A stretch of DNA of 64,000 bases from a virus. Location of the stretch: the IMG/VR virus record IMGVR_UViG_3300019776_000365, positions 1 through 64,000 of that record, one strand, 5' to 3'. Positions 42,946 to 52,663 of this stretch are shown here, piece after piece (within the stretch, counting starts at the first letter, position 1; each line of letters starts with the position of its first letter). The notes beneath the pieces were generated by a model. It saw nothing but the letters and a program-made list of their open reading frames with translations, was not told the DNA's origin and did no database searches. Made by a program: the position numbers and the translations under genes.

Positions 42946-43830
42946 TTAAAATATTTCTGGGCATTTATCTTTTATCTGCTGTGTACAAAAATACGATAAC
43001 CGTTTAAAATCGATTATAGGGTTTTTAAATTCTTTAATGAAATTCCAACACTCCTCTTTTACAAGACAATAAAAAACAGTATTTATTAATCGTGGAATAA
43101 ATTTAGAACTCCAATCTCCGTTATTATCGTTTTCAATTTTTGACTTTTCTTTGTCAATAAGTGCTTTTGTAATATATTTTTTACAAATTTCTTCCTCAAT
43201 AATTTTAGCTTCTTTTATTTCAGTTATTTGCACTTTTTGATGTCTTGCTTTAAAATCATTGGTTACAATTTTAGCCCATATTTGATTTCCAAATCTATTT
43301 TTATAGTCGTAGTTTTTTATAACAATTCCTTCTCCGACCCCATTGCCATCTTTAATTAAATATCCATTTTTATCTAATTGATTTATGAGTCTTTCATATG
43401 TTGGATTTTCAATTTTGCATATTGGAGGAATATATTCAATATCAAATTCATCAAGTAACTCTTTATATTCTTCGTATGGTAAATATTCATTTTCATTCAT
43501 TACATCAAAAGCATAAAACTTTCTCCAAGCTGAATCTTCATACGTCTTTAAAGAGTGTGGTACTAACCACTCTCCATATAATCGCAAATTAGGATATTTG
43601 CAGAAAAACAAATTGATATTATCTTGCTCTAAAACCCATTTATAAAAACCGGCATTGTCATATTCCAATGAAAGTTTTCTGTTTCTAGAGCCAGCCATTA
43701 GTATGTTATTTTTCCAAATCTGCGCATTTGTTCCATCGATTTTTGGGAAAATATAGCATATGCCATTTTCTATTCCATTTGTTTCAGTAGTGCCAAATCT
43801 CTCTACGTGTTGATATTTTAAAAAATCCAT
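42946..43830 (-). CDS. RNA ligase (Rnl2-like)
   Basis: A 294-residue nucleotidyltransferase-type ligase. Motif I is PKIDGTNAQI, with K30 as the likely AMP-bearing lysine; motif III is LYGEWLVP, motif IV GEGIVIKNY and motif V QIWAKIV. It lacks the extra domains of DNA ligases, and the rest is a helical C-terminal domain of about 90 residues, as in T4 Rnl2-type enzymes. It seals nicks in RNA, often to repair host-cleaved tRNA. The Thg1-like gene at 58395 could form a repair pair with it. Confidence 0.8.
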   Translation of the reverse strand: MDFLKYQHVERFGTTETNGIENGICYIFPKIDGTNAQIWKNNILMAGSRNRKLSLEYDNAGFYKWVLEQDNINLFFCKYPNLRLYGEWLVPHSLKTYEDSAWRKFYAFDVMNENEYLPYEEYKELLDEFDIEYIPPICKIENPTYERLINQLDKNGYLIKDGNGVGEGIVIKNYDYKNRFGNQIWAKIVTNDFKARHQKVQITEIKEAKIIEEEICKKYITKALIDKEKSKIENDNNGDWSSKFIPRLINTVFYCLVKEECWNFIKEFKNPIIDFKRLSYFCTQQIKDKCPEIF

Positions 43831-43849
43831 GTAATCTTTTTTTTAATGA

Positions 43850-45706
43850 TTATTTAATCTCGCAATTTCCACCACTACATGCACCTTCGGCTTGTAGATT
43901 TACATTATCATCTAATTCAATAACATCATCTAGATTGACTTGATTTACATATTGCATTAGATTGTCATAAACCTCTTTAGTGCATTCCTCAAATGGTGCT
44001 TGTTTAAATGTACCACCATTGTATGGTAAAATACTCAATCCGTTATAAAACTTCTTGTTATTCCACATCCAATCTCTAACAGCATCCCACTCATCATTTT
44101 TAATAGATACTGTGGCTGAGATGTTATGAGTGTTAGATCCTTTAATATGACCAGGTAATACCCATTCATTATAAACCTTCTTAATACGCTCTAATAAATC
44201 AACGGATGTTTCATTTCTAATAATACAACCATCTGGAGATTTAACTGGCATACTAATAACTGCAGTGTCTTTAGGATTCATCCAATCATCTTCAACAAGC
44301 TGTGGTAGATTATTTTTCAAGTAAGTGTAAATCTCTTCATTCTTATTTACACGTACTCTACGAATGTAATACTGTGCATAATAAGCATGTATGCCACTAG
44401 ACGATCCAACAACTAACGAGGATGTTCCTGCTGGTTTAATACATGTAGTTCTTGCGGCAGCGTTAATACCAATTTGTTCCGCTACTTTCCTGTTAGTCTC
44501 TACAACTAATTTAGCACCTTCTGATAAATCAACTATATTTAGGTTACCAGATGCTATTCCAGTAATACTAACACCTAGTAAGGAGTCTAACTCTGTATTT
44601 TCACGCCATTTATCACGCAAATAATAAAAGTCGGTATAACCAGCTTGCAGTGTGCCAATAAACGATGCTGCATAACATCTTTCCAAGAAATCTTCCTGGT
44701 TTTCTACTGATGCTAAATTAATTTCTGTTAAATTACAATAAGTGTTTTCTTTTAACGATGCTTCACAACACGGATTATAACCCATATTTTTGTCATTACT
44801 AAAGATAAAAGCAGGATCACCCTTACCTTCCTTAACTTTCTCCCAAAAGTAGTTAAAGTCTTCACGTTTGATTTTATGTCTAATAACCATAGCTGAATTA
44901 TTAGCCATAGCTCTTTGACTATTCAATTCCCACCAATTACCATACTTGCATGTAGTCATAAGCTCATCATCAATACTAAAGATTGATATGATAGAGCTAC
45001 GTCTAATACCACCAGCCAATACAGCCTGAGCAATAAAACACATAATATCATGGCATTCCAATGTTGTTAGCTTGGAAAAATCATCTTTAGAATCTAAAAT
45101 GCCTTGAATTTTAAGAATGCATTCCTTTAATGGTTGTGGTCCTGGAGCTACACCACCTGATGTTAATAGCTTGGCTCCTTTCTTTCTAATTTGACTATAA
45201 TCGAATTTAATAGTATATCCACCATTAACATATGATTTCATCAACACCTTAATTGCATCAGACCAGCCTTGAATATCATCACTTACTACAAATCTTTTTG
45301 TTTTCTTTGGGTTTGGTTTATGAATTTCTGGTAATTTATCTACATGATGCTTTTGCACAGATATACCTTGACCAGCCCCAGATAATAAGTTAAACATTGC
45401 TTCCGAAAATGCTTTAATATTATCAACTGGCATATAAGCACAGTTAAACAAACGAGTATTATTTACTTCAATAGCCTTACCTCCAAACTGAAGAGATCGC
45501 ATCGAGGGTAATACTTTTTTATCTAACACATATTTAGAAAACACTCTGTAAATTTCATCTGCTATATGAGGGTATTTCTTTGCGTGCATATCTGCACATC
45601 TCATAACAATTTCCGTCCAATTCTCACGTCTATTCAATTTTGGAATATAGCGTGCATACTTCATGTAAACAACTAAATCGCTTAATACCTTCTGACTTTT
45701 ATCCAT
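43850..45706 (-). CDS. nrdJ: Adenosylcobalamin-dependent (class II) ribonucleotide reductase
   Basis: A 618-residue monomeric-type enzyme that makes deoxyribonucleotides from ribonucleotides without oxygen, fitting the anoxic gut. C89 (LFNCAYMP) is one active-site cysteine; N311, C313 and E315 in NPCCEASL are the radical centre; C324 (TYCNLTEI) is nearby. The C-terminal redox pair is in CSGGNCEIK. No ATP-cone or separate small subunit is seen, and the length is near that of short class II enzymes. Every tryptophan codon is TGG. The start follows the AATTATTATG context seen at many - strand genes. Confidence 0.88.
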   Translation of the reverse strand: MDKSQKVLSDLVVYMKYARYIPKLNRRENWTEIVMRCADMHAKKYPHIADEIYRVFSKYVLDKKVLPSMRSLQFGGKAIEVNNTRLFNCAYMPVDNIKAFSEAMFNLLSGAGQGISVQKHHVDKLPEIHKPNPKKTKRFVVSDDIQGWSDAIKVLMKSYVNGGYTIKFDYSQIRKKGAKLLTSGGVAPGPQPLKECILKIQGILDSKDDFSKLTTLECHDIMCFIAQAVLAGGIRRSSIISIFSIDDELMTTCKYGNWWELNSQRAMANNSAMVIRHKIKREDFNYFWEKVKEGKGDPAFIFSNDKNMGYNPCCEASLKENTYCNLTEINLASVENQEDFLERCYAASFIGTLQAGYTDFYYLRDKWRENTELDSLLGVSITGIASGNLNIVDLSEGAKLVVETNRKVAEQIGINAAARTTCIKPAGTSSLVVGSSSGIHAYYAQYYIRRVRVNKNEEIYTYLKNNLPQLVEDDWMNPKDTAVISMPVKSPDGCIIRNETSVDLLERIKKVYNEWVLPGHIKGSNTHNISATVSIKNDEWDAVRDWMWNNKKFYNGLSILPYNGGTFKQAPFEECTKEVYDNLMQYVNQVNLDDVIELDDNVNLQAEGACSGGNCEIK

Positions 45707-45736
45707 AATAATTTATTTGTGTTTTATTTATAACTT

Positions 45737-46417
45737 TTAAATTTCAATTTTAATAGGCCCATGTTTTTCCAAACAATCACAAAATAGTACTTCTGCATTT
45801 TTGGTTGTATGTTGTTTTGGCTTATCTACTGGTGTATGTCCTACTATTTGCTTAAATCCTTGCAATGGCTTTTTAAGTTCTTGCCTATCACACCAGAATA
45901 TACCACCTACATTACATCTCATACCACCCCTTAAATAACCTACATCATGTAGGGTGATTTCTTGCCATTTATCTTTTGGCTTATTTAATTGGTCTGCAAT
46001 ATTCTTATCTATATCACCTTTATATCTTTCTACAAACCAATTGTGCTGAATCCCCGCATGAGTAAAAATTACGTCTTCTATTTGATAAGCGTTTTGAAAT
46101 AAATTCTTATTTGGATGTAAAATATCATAAATATCGTATTGTATTTCAGGTCTTAGGCCACTACATTTAAATTCATTTGTATGCGGATATAAATAATTAA
46201 ATTCATGATTACCGTAAAGTAATACAACTTTATCTAAATTGTCTAACTTAAATTGTATAATATCTTTTAAGTTATTTATCATTTGCTCATTGCTATAAAT
46301 ATATGAATCAACATAATCACCTAAAAAGACAATTTTATCACAACTTAGATCAATATATTTCTTCCATATATCAGAGCAATGAATATCGCCAAAAACTTGT
46401 GTATTTATTTTACTCAC
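45737..46417 (-). CDS. Calcineurin-like metallophosphoesterase
   Basis: A 226-residue phosphoesterase with the full metal-binding set: GDIHCSDIW (DxH), FLGDYVDSY (GDxxD), LYGNHEF (GNHE), FTHAGI and VGHTPVD (GHTP). The order and length match PPP-like phage phosphatases such as lambda phosphatase; the substrate could be phosphoprotein, nucleotide or RNA 2',3'-phosphate. The latter would fit the RNA ligase two genes downstream, but this is inference. Confidence 0.85.
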   Translation of the reverse strand: MSKINTQVFGDIHCSDIWKKYIDLSCDKIVFLGDYVDSYIYSNEQMINNLKDIIQFKLDNLDKVVLLYGNHEFNYLYPHTNEFKCSGLRPEIQYDIYDILHPNKNLFQNAYQIEDVIFTHAGIQHNWFVERYKGDIDKNIADQLNKPKDKWQEITLHDVGYLRGGMRCNVGGIFWCDRQELKKPLQGFKQIVGHTPVDKPKQHTTKNAEVLFCDCLEKHGPIKIEI

Positions 46418-46420
46418 ATT

Positions 46421-46651
46421 CTATAATTTTTCAATTTCTTGTTTGACTTGTTGCCAATATTCTTTTGCTCCATAAGTTACTGGCAAATAAAATGTTTTTA
46501 TTATTTCATCAACTGCAATTAATGCACATTGTTTAGCATCACTATCTGTTAAAGAATATTCTTTTTCCCATAATCCATCAACCAATATGGTTTCACTATT
46601 TACTAATGAAAATTTATTTATTAATTCTATTGCTTTTTCTTTTGCTGTCAT
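46421..46651 (-). CDS. Hypothetical small protein
   Basis: 76 residues, starting MTAKEKAIELINKFSLVN and containing AKQCALIAVDEIIKTF. This layout (helix, variable loop, second helix) is very common among Bacteroidota phage and host small proteins of unknown function. It ends at TAG, showing TAG is still a stop in this genome. Confidence 0.6.
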   Translation of the reverse strand: MTAKEKAIELINKFSLVNSETILVDGLWEKEYSLTDSDAKQCALIAVDEIIKTFYLPVTYGAKEYWQQVKQEIEKL

Positions 46652-46652
46652 C

Positions 46653-47681
46653 TTATAAATGATTTAAATCAATAATACAATCACCATTTTGTTTTACCAC
46701 TTTGACTGGATAATCAAAATAGTCATTTTTAATATGCCAATGAGCATTTTGAGCTAATGTCATCCAATTAACACCGAATTTATCCATAGACCAATTATTC
46801 ACGCTGGCAGCACTTGGTATAGTCCAGCACATAGGCATTTTATTACGCCTATTTACTACAATGAATTTAAATGGTAATATTTTGTAATCAGAGTATTCGG
46901 TATCAGCTATAATGCTCTCGATTAAATAAGTATACTGTGGGCTTTGTATCCAATAATTCCATTCAACAAATGATTTCTCAAAATCCCACTCATTCTTACC
47001 TGTGGTTTTTAAGTCAATAGGTTGTATTGTTTTAGCTTCATTATCAACAATAATCTTGTCAAGCATACCTCTAATCGGAACATCACCATAAAATGACTTA
47101 AATTTAAGCTGATAATAATGTTCTACTAGATAATCAAATGGATCTTCGTTGAAATATTCTTTAGTAAATGAGTTTGTCTTTAAAGCATCAACACATTCTA
47201 AAGCGTCGGTATAATCATATTGAGATACTTTTATTTTACCAATAGATTCCTTTAGGATGTTAAAATATTCAGATCCTTCTTTGATTATTTTATCATATCT
47301 AGTTTGATCTTTCCAGTTTGATTGATAACCAACTGCATCAGCTAGTACTATAACTGATTCCATAGGAATTTCATTTAGTGGTATTTTATCAAACCCTTCA
47401 ACATTAAATTCAAAATTAATATTTTCAACTATCTTCCTAATAGAATCACTTGGAATCTTATCATTTCTAGCTATATAAAACCTATCATTTAATGTTTCTG
47501 GCTCTGTAATTAAACAGTCAACCAAACTGCCAAATCTCAAAGAATCAGTATCTTTCTTTTCTTTAGATATTAGCGACTTTGGCCCACTTCTATAAAACTC
47601 ACTCAATCCTGAGTATGACAGAGAGGAGTCTTGTCTGTACTCCTCTTCTGTTACATTCCATGCTAAATCTTTAAATATCAT
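46653..47681 (-). CDS. PD-(D/E)XK exonuclease
   Basis: A 342-residue nuclease of the RecB/Cas4-like superfamily. The core is RGMLDKIIVDNEAKTIQPID followed by LKTTG, where the first Asp and the D-x-K of PIDLKTT form the catalytic set. The upstream YYQLKFKSFYGDVPI and downstream SPQYTYLIE are typical flanking elements. Such nucleases act in phage recombination or DNA end processing. One base separates it from the small gene downstream. Confidence 0.8.
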   Translation of the reverse strand: MIFKDLAWNVTEEEYRQDSSLSYSGLSEFYRSGPKSLISKEKKDTDSLRFGSLVDCLITEPETLNDRFYIARNDKIPSDSIRKIVENINFEFNVEGFDKIPLNEIPMESVIVLADAVGYQSNWKDQTRYDKIIKEGSEYFNILKESIGKIKVSQYDYTDALECVDALKTNSFTKEYFNEDPFDYLVEHYYQLKFKSFYGDVPIRGMLDKIIVDNEAKTIQPIDLKTTGKNEWDFEKSFVEWNYWIQSPQYTYLIESIIADTEYSDYKILPFKFIVVNRRNKMPMCWTIPSAASVNNWSMDKFGVNWMTLAQNAHWHIKNDYFDYPVKVVKQNGDCIIDLNHL

Positions 47682-47940
47682 ATTCGTTTAAAATAAAATT
47701 ATTCTCACCTTCATAATAGAAATTTACATCATTAACCAATGATTTCATTGACATGAGATTGCAATATCTTTCTGTCATTTCTTCAGGATTGCATTTTTTA
47801 TACTCTTTTTTAATCTCAGATTCTACAATCTCACTTATACTTTGGAAATCTCTTTTATCAATAAATCTATTTACAATGATGTTATCTTTAAATGATAGAT
47901 TATTAATAGAATATTCTTTTAGCTTATCTAGCTTTTTCAT
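47671..47940 (-). CDS. Hypothetical protein
   Basis: 89 residues, charged and helical, starting MKKLDKLKEYSINNLSFKD. It overlaps the exonuclease start by 11 bases and the next gene end by 17, indicating tight coupling. No motif is recognised. Confidence 0.5.
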   Translation of the reverse strand: MKKLDKLKEYSINNLSFKDNIIVNRFIDKRDFQSISEIVESEIKKEYKKCNPEEMTERYCNLMSMKSLVNDVNFYYEGENNFILNEYDI

Positions 47941-48340
47941 TTTCTTTTATTATTTCTATTGCTTTTAAGATTGCTTGTTCTTTGGTATGATCTAAATTGT
48001 CATAAAATTTATTCCTAAATTTACCCCTTGAATCAAATCCTGAATCAATCATATCTAAATTTCTAACAGTAAAATACATTCTTCGAATTTTTCCAAATAT
48101 ATCTAAATGATCAAATTCGATATTAATAATAATAAGATGTTTTTCTCTGAACCAATCAATTACTTGTTGCCAAAGAGGTGCATCAATAATATAATCATTT
48201 GACTCCACAATATTTGAGTGTGAATAATTCGTTTTATTAAACTTTTTATTTTCTATATAATAAAGTCCCATACATGGTTCATTAAAACATAATTCTTTCA
48301 GCTTCAATGCTATTTCATAAGTTACAAATTGCTCCTTCAT
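47924..48340 (-). CDS. MKEQ-family paralogue 1
   Basis: A 138-residue protein starting MKEQFVTYEIALKLKELCF, with PLWQQVIDWFREKH in the middle and QAILKAIEIIKEN near the end. The same three blocks are found in the gene at 48538, and weaker forms in the one at 49387. This family is common in Bacteroidota phages and prophages but has no known function. Three copies within 2 kb indicate local duplication. Confidence 0.7.
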   Translation of the reverse strand: MKEQFVTYEIALKLKELCFNEPCMGLYYIENKKFNKTNYSHSNIVESNDYIIDAPLWQQVIDWFREKHLIIINIEFDHLDIFGKIRRMYFTVRNLDMIDSGFDSRGKFRNKFYDNLDHTKEQAILKAIEIIKENEKAR

Positions 48341-48346
48341 TTATTT

Positions 48347-48538
48347 TTACTTTTTAATTTCATTAAACATACTATTTAAATCGTCTAGGTTGTACTCGAA
48401 ATCATCAACCAATGATTGTATAGACTCAACTATTTGATCTCCATCAAAGCCATTATATAAATACTTATTACACTCTGATTTGATTGAAGCAATTCTTAAC
48501 TTAAGCTCTTCAACTATAGAATTAAATGATCTTTTCAT
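48347..48538 (-). CDS. Small helical protein
   Basis: 63 residues, almost entirely predicted helix (SIVEELKLRIASIKSECNKY and DDFEYNLDDLNSMFNEIK). It lies between two MKEQ-family paralogues and shares the last base with the upstream gene's stop. A coiled-coil adaptor is possible; no function is recognised. Confidence 0.5.
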   Translation of the reverse strand: MKRSFNSIVEELKLRIASIKSECNKYLYNGFDGDQIVESIQSLVDDFEYNLDDLNSMFNEIKK

Positions 48539-48942
48539 TATTGTTTGTTTTTAATGATTTCTATTGCTTTTAGAATTGCAGCTTCACGGGCTTCTTCATA
48601 TGAATCAATTAATTCATCAGTAGCGCCTAAATCGATTTCGTTGCATAGAATACCATATAGCTCTTCAGAGTCTTCAACTATCGAATAATACCAGCATAAT
48701 TCAATATTATCTTCATTATTTCTATATGGCAGTATTGCAGTATATATCGAATGTTTTTCTCTAAACCAATCTATAGTTTGCTGCCAAAGCGGAGCTTTTA
48801 TTACCGGGATATCTTTAGAGCTATAAACAGAATCGCTAGTAATTAATAAGTCACCACACACAAATACACCTAAGCATTCTTCATCAAACTCTAATTTTTT
48901 TAAAGCTAGAGCAATTCTATAACTTACAAATTGTTCTTTCAT
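48538..48942 (-). CDS. MKEQ-family paralogue 2
   Basis: A 134-residue paralogue of the protein at 47924: MKEQFVSYRIALALKKLEF, then APLWQQTIDWFREKHSIY, ending AREAAILKAIEIIKNKQ. The middle differs strongly from paralogue 1, so the copies are not recent. It is coupled to both neighbours by one-base overlaps. Confidence 0.7.
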   Translation of the reverse strand: MKEQFVSYRIALALKKLEFDEECLGVFVCGDLLITSDSVYSSKDIPVIKAPLWQQTIDWFREKHSIYTAILPYRNNEDNIELCWYYSIVEDSEELYGILCNEIDLGATDELIDSYEEAREAAILKAIEIIKNKQ

Positions 48943-49397
48943 TATTTTAGTGATTTAATTATATCAATACACTCATTTATATGTTTTTGACTATGAGGCT
49001 CTAAAAACACTGGTTTTTCTGGTAATAGTGGGTAATTGTCTTCAATCCATTTAATGAACATCTTCCTTACTAATGGATATGTATCATTACCTCTACCTTT
49101 ACATTCCACAAAGATAACATAATTATCTTTCCTAACAACAAAATCTGGTGTATAAACTTTCTTTTGTGCATTTTTACGCTCTTTTAACGTCTTGGTATCT
49201 ACACCAGTGTCATTTGGTCTTACTACCAATGCTTCGACTATATCATATTTGGGTATTAATTCAAAAGACTCTTTGTTATAAGTGAAGGAGAGATTACTCT
49301 CCTTCAACTTTTTATAACAATATAGCTCTAATTTACTATCAAAATTAACACCATCAAAGCTTACTTTTGTTGCATTTCTTACTTTTTTATTTATCAT
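48942..49397 (-). CDS. Restriction-fold nuclease (DUF1064/T7 endonuclease I-like)
   Basis: A 151-residue protein with FDSKLELYCYKKL (conserved Glu) near the N-terminus and VYTPDFVVRKDNYVIFVECKG, the D...ExK catalytic core of the PD-(D/E)XK fold. Short enzymes of this type act as Holliday-junction resolvases or nickases in phages. It overlaps the paralogue at 49387 by 11 bases. Junction resolution is inferred from size and family. Confidence 0.7.
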   Translation of the reverse strand: MINKKVRNATKVSFDGVNFDSKLELYCYKKLKESNLSFTYNKESFELIPKYDIVEALVVRPNDTGVDTKTLKERKNAQKKVYTPDFVVRKDNYVIFVECKGRGNDTYPLVRKMFIKWIEDNYPLLPEKPVFLEPHSQKHINECIDIIKSLK

Positions 49398-49719
49398 TAG
49401 TTTTTATTAAATTAAGTCCAACAACCAATGCTGCTTCTAGTGCATCTTCATATGAATCGAATATTTTTTGCTCATTTATATAGCCGTAAATCCACCCATA
49501 AGAGTTTATAAACGCAACATATTTACCTTTTATTCCAGCGGTATCTACCAATAGATTAACATCATGCACTTCTCTCAACCATTTTTGCAATAAAGATTGG
49601 GTTGGATTTAAATTGTCACAGATGCATTCTGGAAATCCACCACATTTACATACTTTAATATCAAGCCCCTTCTCTTTAGCTAATTCAGCTGTTTCAAAAC
49701 TTATTAATTGTTCCTTCAT
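49387..49719 (-). CDS. MKEQ-family paralogue 3 with cysteine cluster
   Basis: A 110-residue divergent member: MKEQLISFETAELAKEKGL, SLLQKWLREVHD, and a C-terminal SYEDALEAALVVGLNLIK. It carries an extra CKCGGFPECICD segment that could bind zinc and is missing from the other two copies. Just upstream on the transcript is the amidoligase gene, one base away. Confidence 0.65.
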   Translation of the reverse strand: MKEQLISFETAELAKEKGLDIKVCKCGGFPECICDNLNPTQSLLQKWLREVHDVNLLVDTAGIKGKYVAFINSYGWIYGYINEQKIFDSYEDALEAALVVGLNLIKTNDK

Positions 49720-49720
49720 A

Positions 49721-51139
49721 TTAATACAGTATTAATGGCGTTTTAAATATTTGTTTTGAGTCTTCTATTAGATCAAAATATCCATAGTTATCATTAAATA
49801 GATTGTTGCATCTAGTAAAATAAGTAGATCTTTCATTTATATAATCTAATAAATAAACAGATTCTTGCCCATTTGTTACAAGAATAATGTCTTCTAACGA
49901 TGTTTTAACTCCTTGCTTATACTCAACCTCTTCTGCATATTTTAAAATACTCATGCAAATAAACAACCAGTTAATAATTTTATATTTATTCAAAGTAGCA
50001 TTATGCATTCTAAATTCAACAGTTTTACCGCCATTACCAAACAACAAATTGATAAAATTAATTGCATAATATCTGCGATTTATCTCCCATTTGCGATTTC
50101 TATCTGGATCTGATGGGTGAGGGTCATAAAATCCATTGAATTCAAAACCATCTTCTCCAGATAAATATTCATACAGCTTATCAAATTCTTCAAATTGAAG
50201 ATCATCTGGCAATCTTTTGCAGTAATCCTTACCATGGCTTTTATATTCAGCGGTGTTAAAAATAGATCTTGGCATAATTGAAGATAAATCATCTTGAATG
50301 TCCACTAGAATATTATAAAGATTCATAATTTTACACTTATCTAATGGGAATCCACCTAAATGCAAATGCACCGAGCATTCTTTGTCAATAAGACATTTAT
50401 CATTAAGCTCGTCCAATTGGTTTAATAATAGATTTACACCATCTTTACCTTGCATTGGAATAGTTGTATACTCATGGCCATTAATAGAGCCATCCCTAAG
50501 TGGAATCAACCCTAATTGTTTGCATGTAAACTCTGGAATTAACCCACTAGATGTCTCAAACTCAAAGCCAAATGAATATTTATCTAGCAAATCAAACCAA
50601 TTATTATAATCGAACTTAGCTTTTGTATATTTAGAATTGTTAATATCTTTAAATAAACTTATAATCTTATCAGAATTATACACCCTTTCAAAAGAATAAT
50701 AATATTTATTATGGTAGGTTTTTCTTGATAAGTCATACCCAGAATACATTGCAGCTTTATAGTCAAAATACTCGCCCCTATTGCCAATATAAATCTTTGG
50801 AATAGAATCAAACACATTCATATTTATAACAGAAACATTTCCATTTCCATATGTTTGTATTTTAATATCAATTGATTTATCTTTCTCAAATCTACCAAAT
50901 ACATATTTATTATAGTCTTGTTTATATTCAACAATACCTATAGTTGTATTCTCTGTAGTCTTTAAATATCTTTGCAGTTCATTGTTGAAATAAATTTTTG
51001 GATTACCTTTTCTATACCACTTGCCATCAATATTAAAACAGTCAACATTCTTTTCAAAGAAATAATCGCCAATTTTAATACAGTCTTTTCTTAAAACCTC
51101 TTTACCTGATATTGTTGTTACAAAATTTACTTGTGCCAT
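49721..51139 (-). CDS. Amidoligase (Amidoligase_2-like)
   Basis: A 472-residue protein with a glutamine-synthetase-like COOH-NH2 ligase domain in the second half. FGFEFET (E193, E195) and GHEYTT (E223) would bind metal-ATP; VHLHLGG (H258, H260) and TVEFRMHNAT (E375, R377) complete the family signature. Such enzymes form amide bonds between a carboxylate and an amine using ATP. The first 180 residues are an unrecognised beta-rich domain, possibly substrate-binding. It is next to a class II glutamine amidotransferase that could supply ammonia. The substrate is unknown; cell-wall peptide, a protein tail or a small molecule are options. Confidence 0.8.
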   Translation of the reverse strand: MAQVNFVTTISGKEVLRKDCIKIGDYFFEKNVDCFNIDGKWYRKGNPKIYFNNELQRYLKTTENTTIGIVEYKQDYNKYVFGRFEKDKSIDIKIQTYGNGNVSVINMNVFDSIPKIYIGNRGEYFDYKAAMYSGYDLSRKTYHNKYYYSFERVYNSDKIISLFKDINNSKYTKAKFDYNNWFDLLDKYSFGFEFETSSGLIPEFTCKQLGLIPLRDGSINGHEYTTIPMQGKDGVNLLLNQLDELNDKCLIDKECSVHLHLGGFPLDKCKIMNLYNILVDIQDDLSSIMPRSIFNTAEYKSHGKDYCKRLPDDLQFEEFDKLYEYLSGEDGFEFNGFYDPHPSDPDRNRKWEINRRYYAINFINLLFGNGGKTVEFRMHNATLNKYKIINWLFICMSILKYAEEVEYKQGVKTSLEDIILVTNGQESVYLLDYINERSTYFTRCNNLFNDNYGYFDLIEDSKQIFKTPLILY

Positions 51140-51162
51140 TTTATTATTTGTAATTTAATTAA

Positions 51163-52626
51163 TTATAGAAATCTTACTATCTCATCTGCTATCATTTCTT
51201 CTAGCATTTCATCGCTAATCATACCCATTCTAATTCTAGAGTCAAGTAAAAGTGAATCTTTAGTTTGCTCATAAGATGGAATTCCAGCAGTTTTAAATTT
51301 ATTAAACTCTGTAATTTCACCATTACTGTTGCATTTATAAATCTCTTTGTCTAATGTGAAATATACCTGAAAAACACCACAGAATGGTAATATTGATTTA
51401 GTTGATGTATCAAAATGGTACATCTGATAGTCATTAGCACTGATTTCAAATGGTACTGGATGTACAGCAAATGGAGCTAAAAACACATCAATAAAATCAT
51501 CGTCAGATTCTTGCTCTAATGCACTAATATATGCGTTTGCGCATAAATAGTCAAAATAGCTTTTAATCATAACTCCATCAATAAAGTAATAAGTAGATCC
51601 ATAGGTTTCTGAATTAATTTCGTAACCACTATTGCTTAGCTTATACTCACCATTAGCTTTTTTATTATTAATGTAATAATACCCATCTGAAGATATTCCC
51701 ATTTTTTTATTAACAAAAAGCTTTTGAGCTCGTATTTTATTTACAAATTCTTTCTCTGTTGGCTGGTTTGTACTGTGTTTGCTATTATAATACCCACCAT
51801 AATCATAATCATCATAATCTTCATAAGAACCAAATGGCAGATATCTTTGACCAACAGTGCTTTTATAAGACAATTGTTTTGTTTGTTTTCTTTTAGATCT
51901 ATCAATCTCTATTGTAGATTCAATATTACCGTTTTTAATTTTATAAAGAGTGTTACACTCCATGTCAACAATAGTATCATTGTCGTCCATTATGAATTCT
52001 AATGAGTTTTCCATTGATGAAAACCAAAATGAATTCTTATGATTAATAAAATATAACGGTCTTTCTTCATATAGTTTATCATCATTTTTATAAAACAATG
52101 ACGCACCCTTGAAGATAAATACTGTATTTAGATCTACACGACTATCCCAAAAAACAAAAGCACCAGCACCTTCATATTCTGATAATACCTTAAAGCCAGC
52201 TTTATAAACTATTTTACAAAATATTTGAGAGTCAGTTTCGTGATTGCTATATGCAACATCATATGTATTTGCAAGTTCTTCATAGTTAATTAAAGTGCCA
52301 TTATGAATCATAGCAAATACAGGCTTGTCGTTCTCATATATAACCACTGGTTGAGCTTGTTGTAGTCCTATAGCGCCTACTGATGCTTTTCTACAATGAC
52401 CTAGAGCTATTGTTGGTTTACCTATTTTTGCATCAATAAATAAACCATTTTCTACAAAATCTTTGAATTTTTTGTTTTTATCAGCACCATAAGCTACATC
52501 TGTTTTTAATTTACCGTGATGAAACACCCCACATGAATCACCACCTCTAGCGTCATTGTACAACCCTAATACTTTGAATTTATTTTTATCGTAATTTGTT
52601 CCAATATGTCCAAAAATTCCACACAT
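51163..52626 (-). CDS. Class II glutamine amidotransferase
   Basis: A 487-residue protein starting MCGIFGHIG, so Cys2 becomes the N-terminal nucleophile after Met removal. RGGDSCGVF, GHCRKASVG, IHNGTLINYEEL and HETDSQIF are the Gln-binding blocks of the GATase II fold, which releases ammonia from glutamine. The last 250 residues are not a known synthase domain: they carry SDGYYYINNKKANGEYKLS and similar short beta hairpins, and an acidic end. It lies between two amidoligase genes, which strongly suggests it feeds one of them. A terminator separates it from the gene upstream. Confidence 0.85.
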   Translation of the reverse strand: MCGIFGHIGTNYDKNKFKVLGLYNDARGGDSCGVFHHGKLKTDVAYGADKNKKFKDFVENGLFIDAKIGKPTIALGHCRKASVGAIGLQQAQPVVIYENDKPVFAMIHNGTLINYEELANTYDVAYSNHETDSQIFCKIVYKAGFKVLSEYEGAGAFVFWDSRVDLNTVFIFKGASLFYKNDDKLYEERPLYFINHKNSFWFSSMENSLEFIMDDNDTIVDMECNTLYKIKNGNIESTIEIDRSKRKQTKQLSYKSTVGQRYLPFGSYEDYDDYDYGGYYNSKHSTNQPTEKEFVNKIRAQKLFVNKKMGISSDGYYYINNKKANGEYKLSNSGYEINSETYGSTYYFIDGVMIKSYFDYLCANAYISALEQESDDDFIDVFLAPFAVHPVPFEISANDYQMYHFDTSTKSILPFCGVFQVYFTLDKEIYKCNSNGEITEFNKFKTAGIPSYEQTKDSLLLDSRIRMGMISDEMLEEMIADEIVRFL

Positions 52627-52663
52627 AAGTTAATTGTTGTTAATTTATAATACTTAATAGTTT

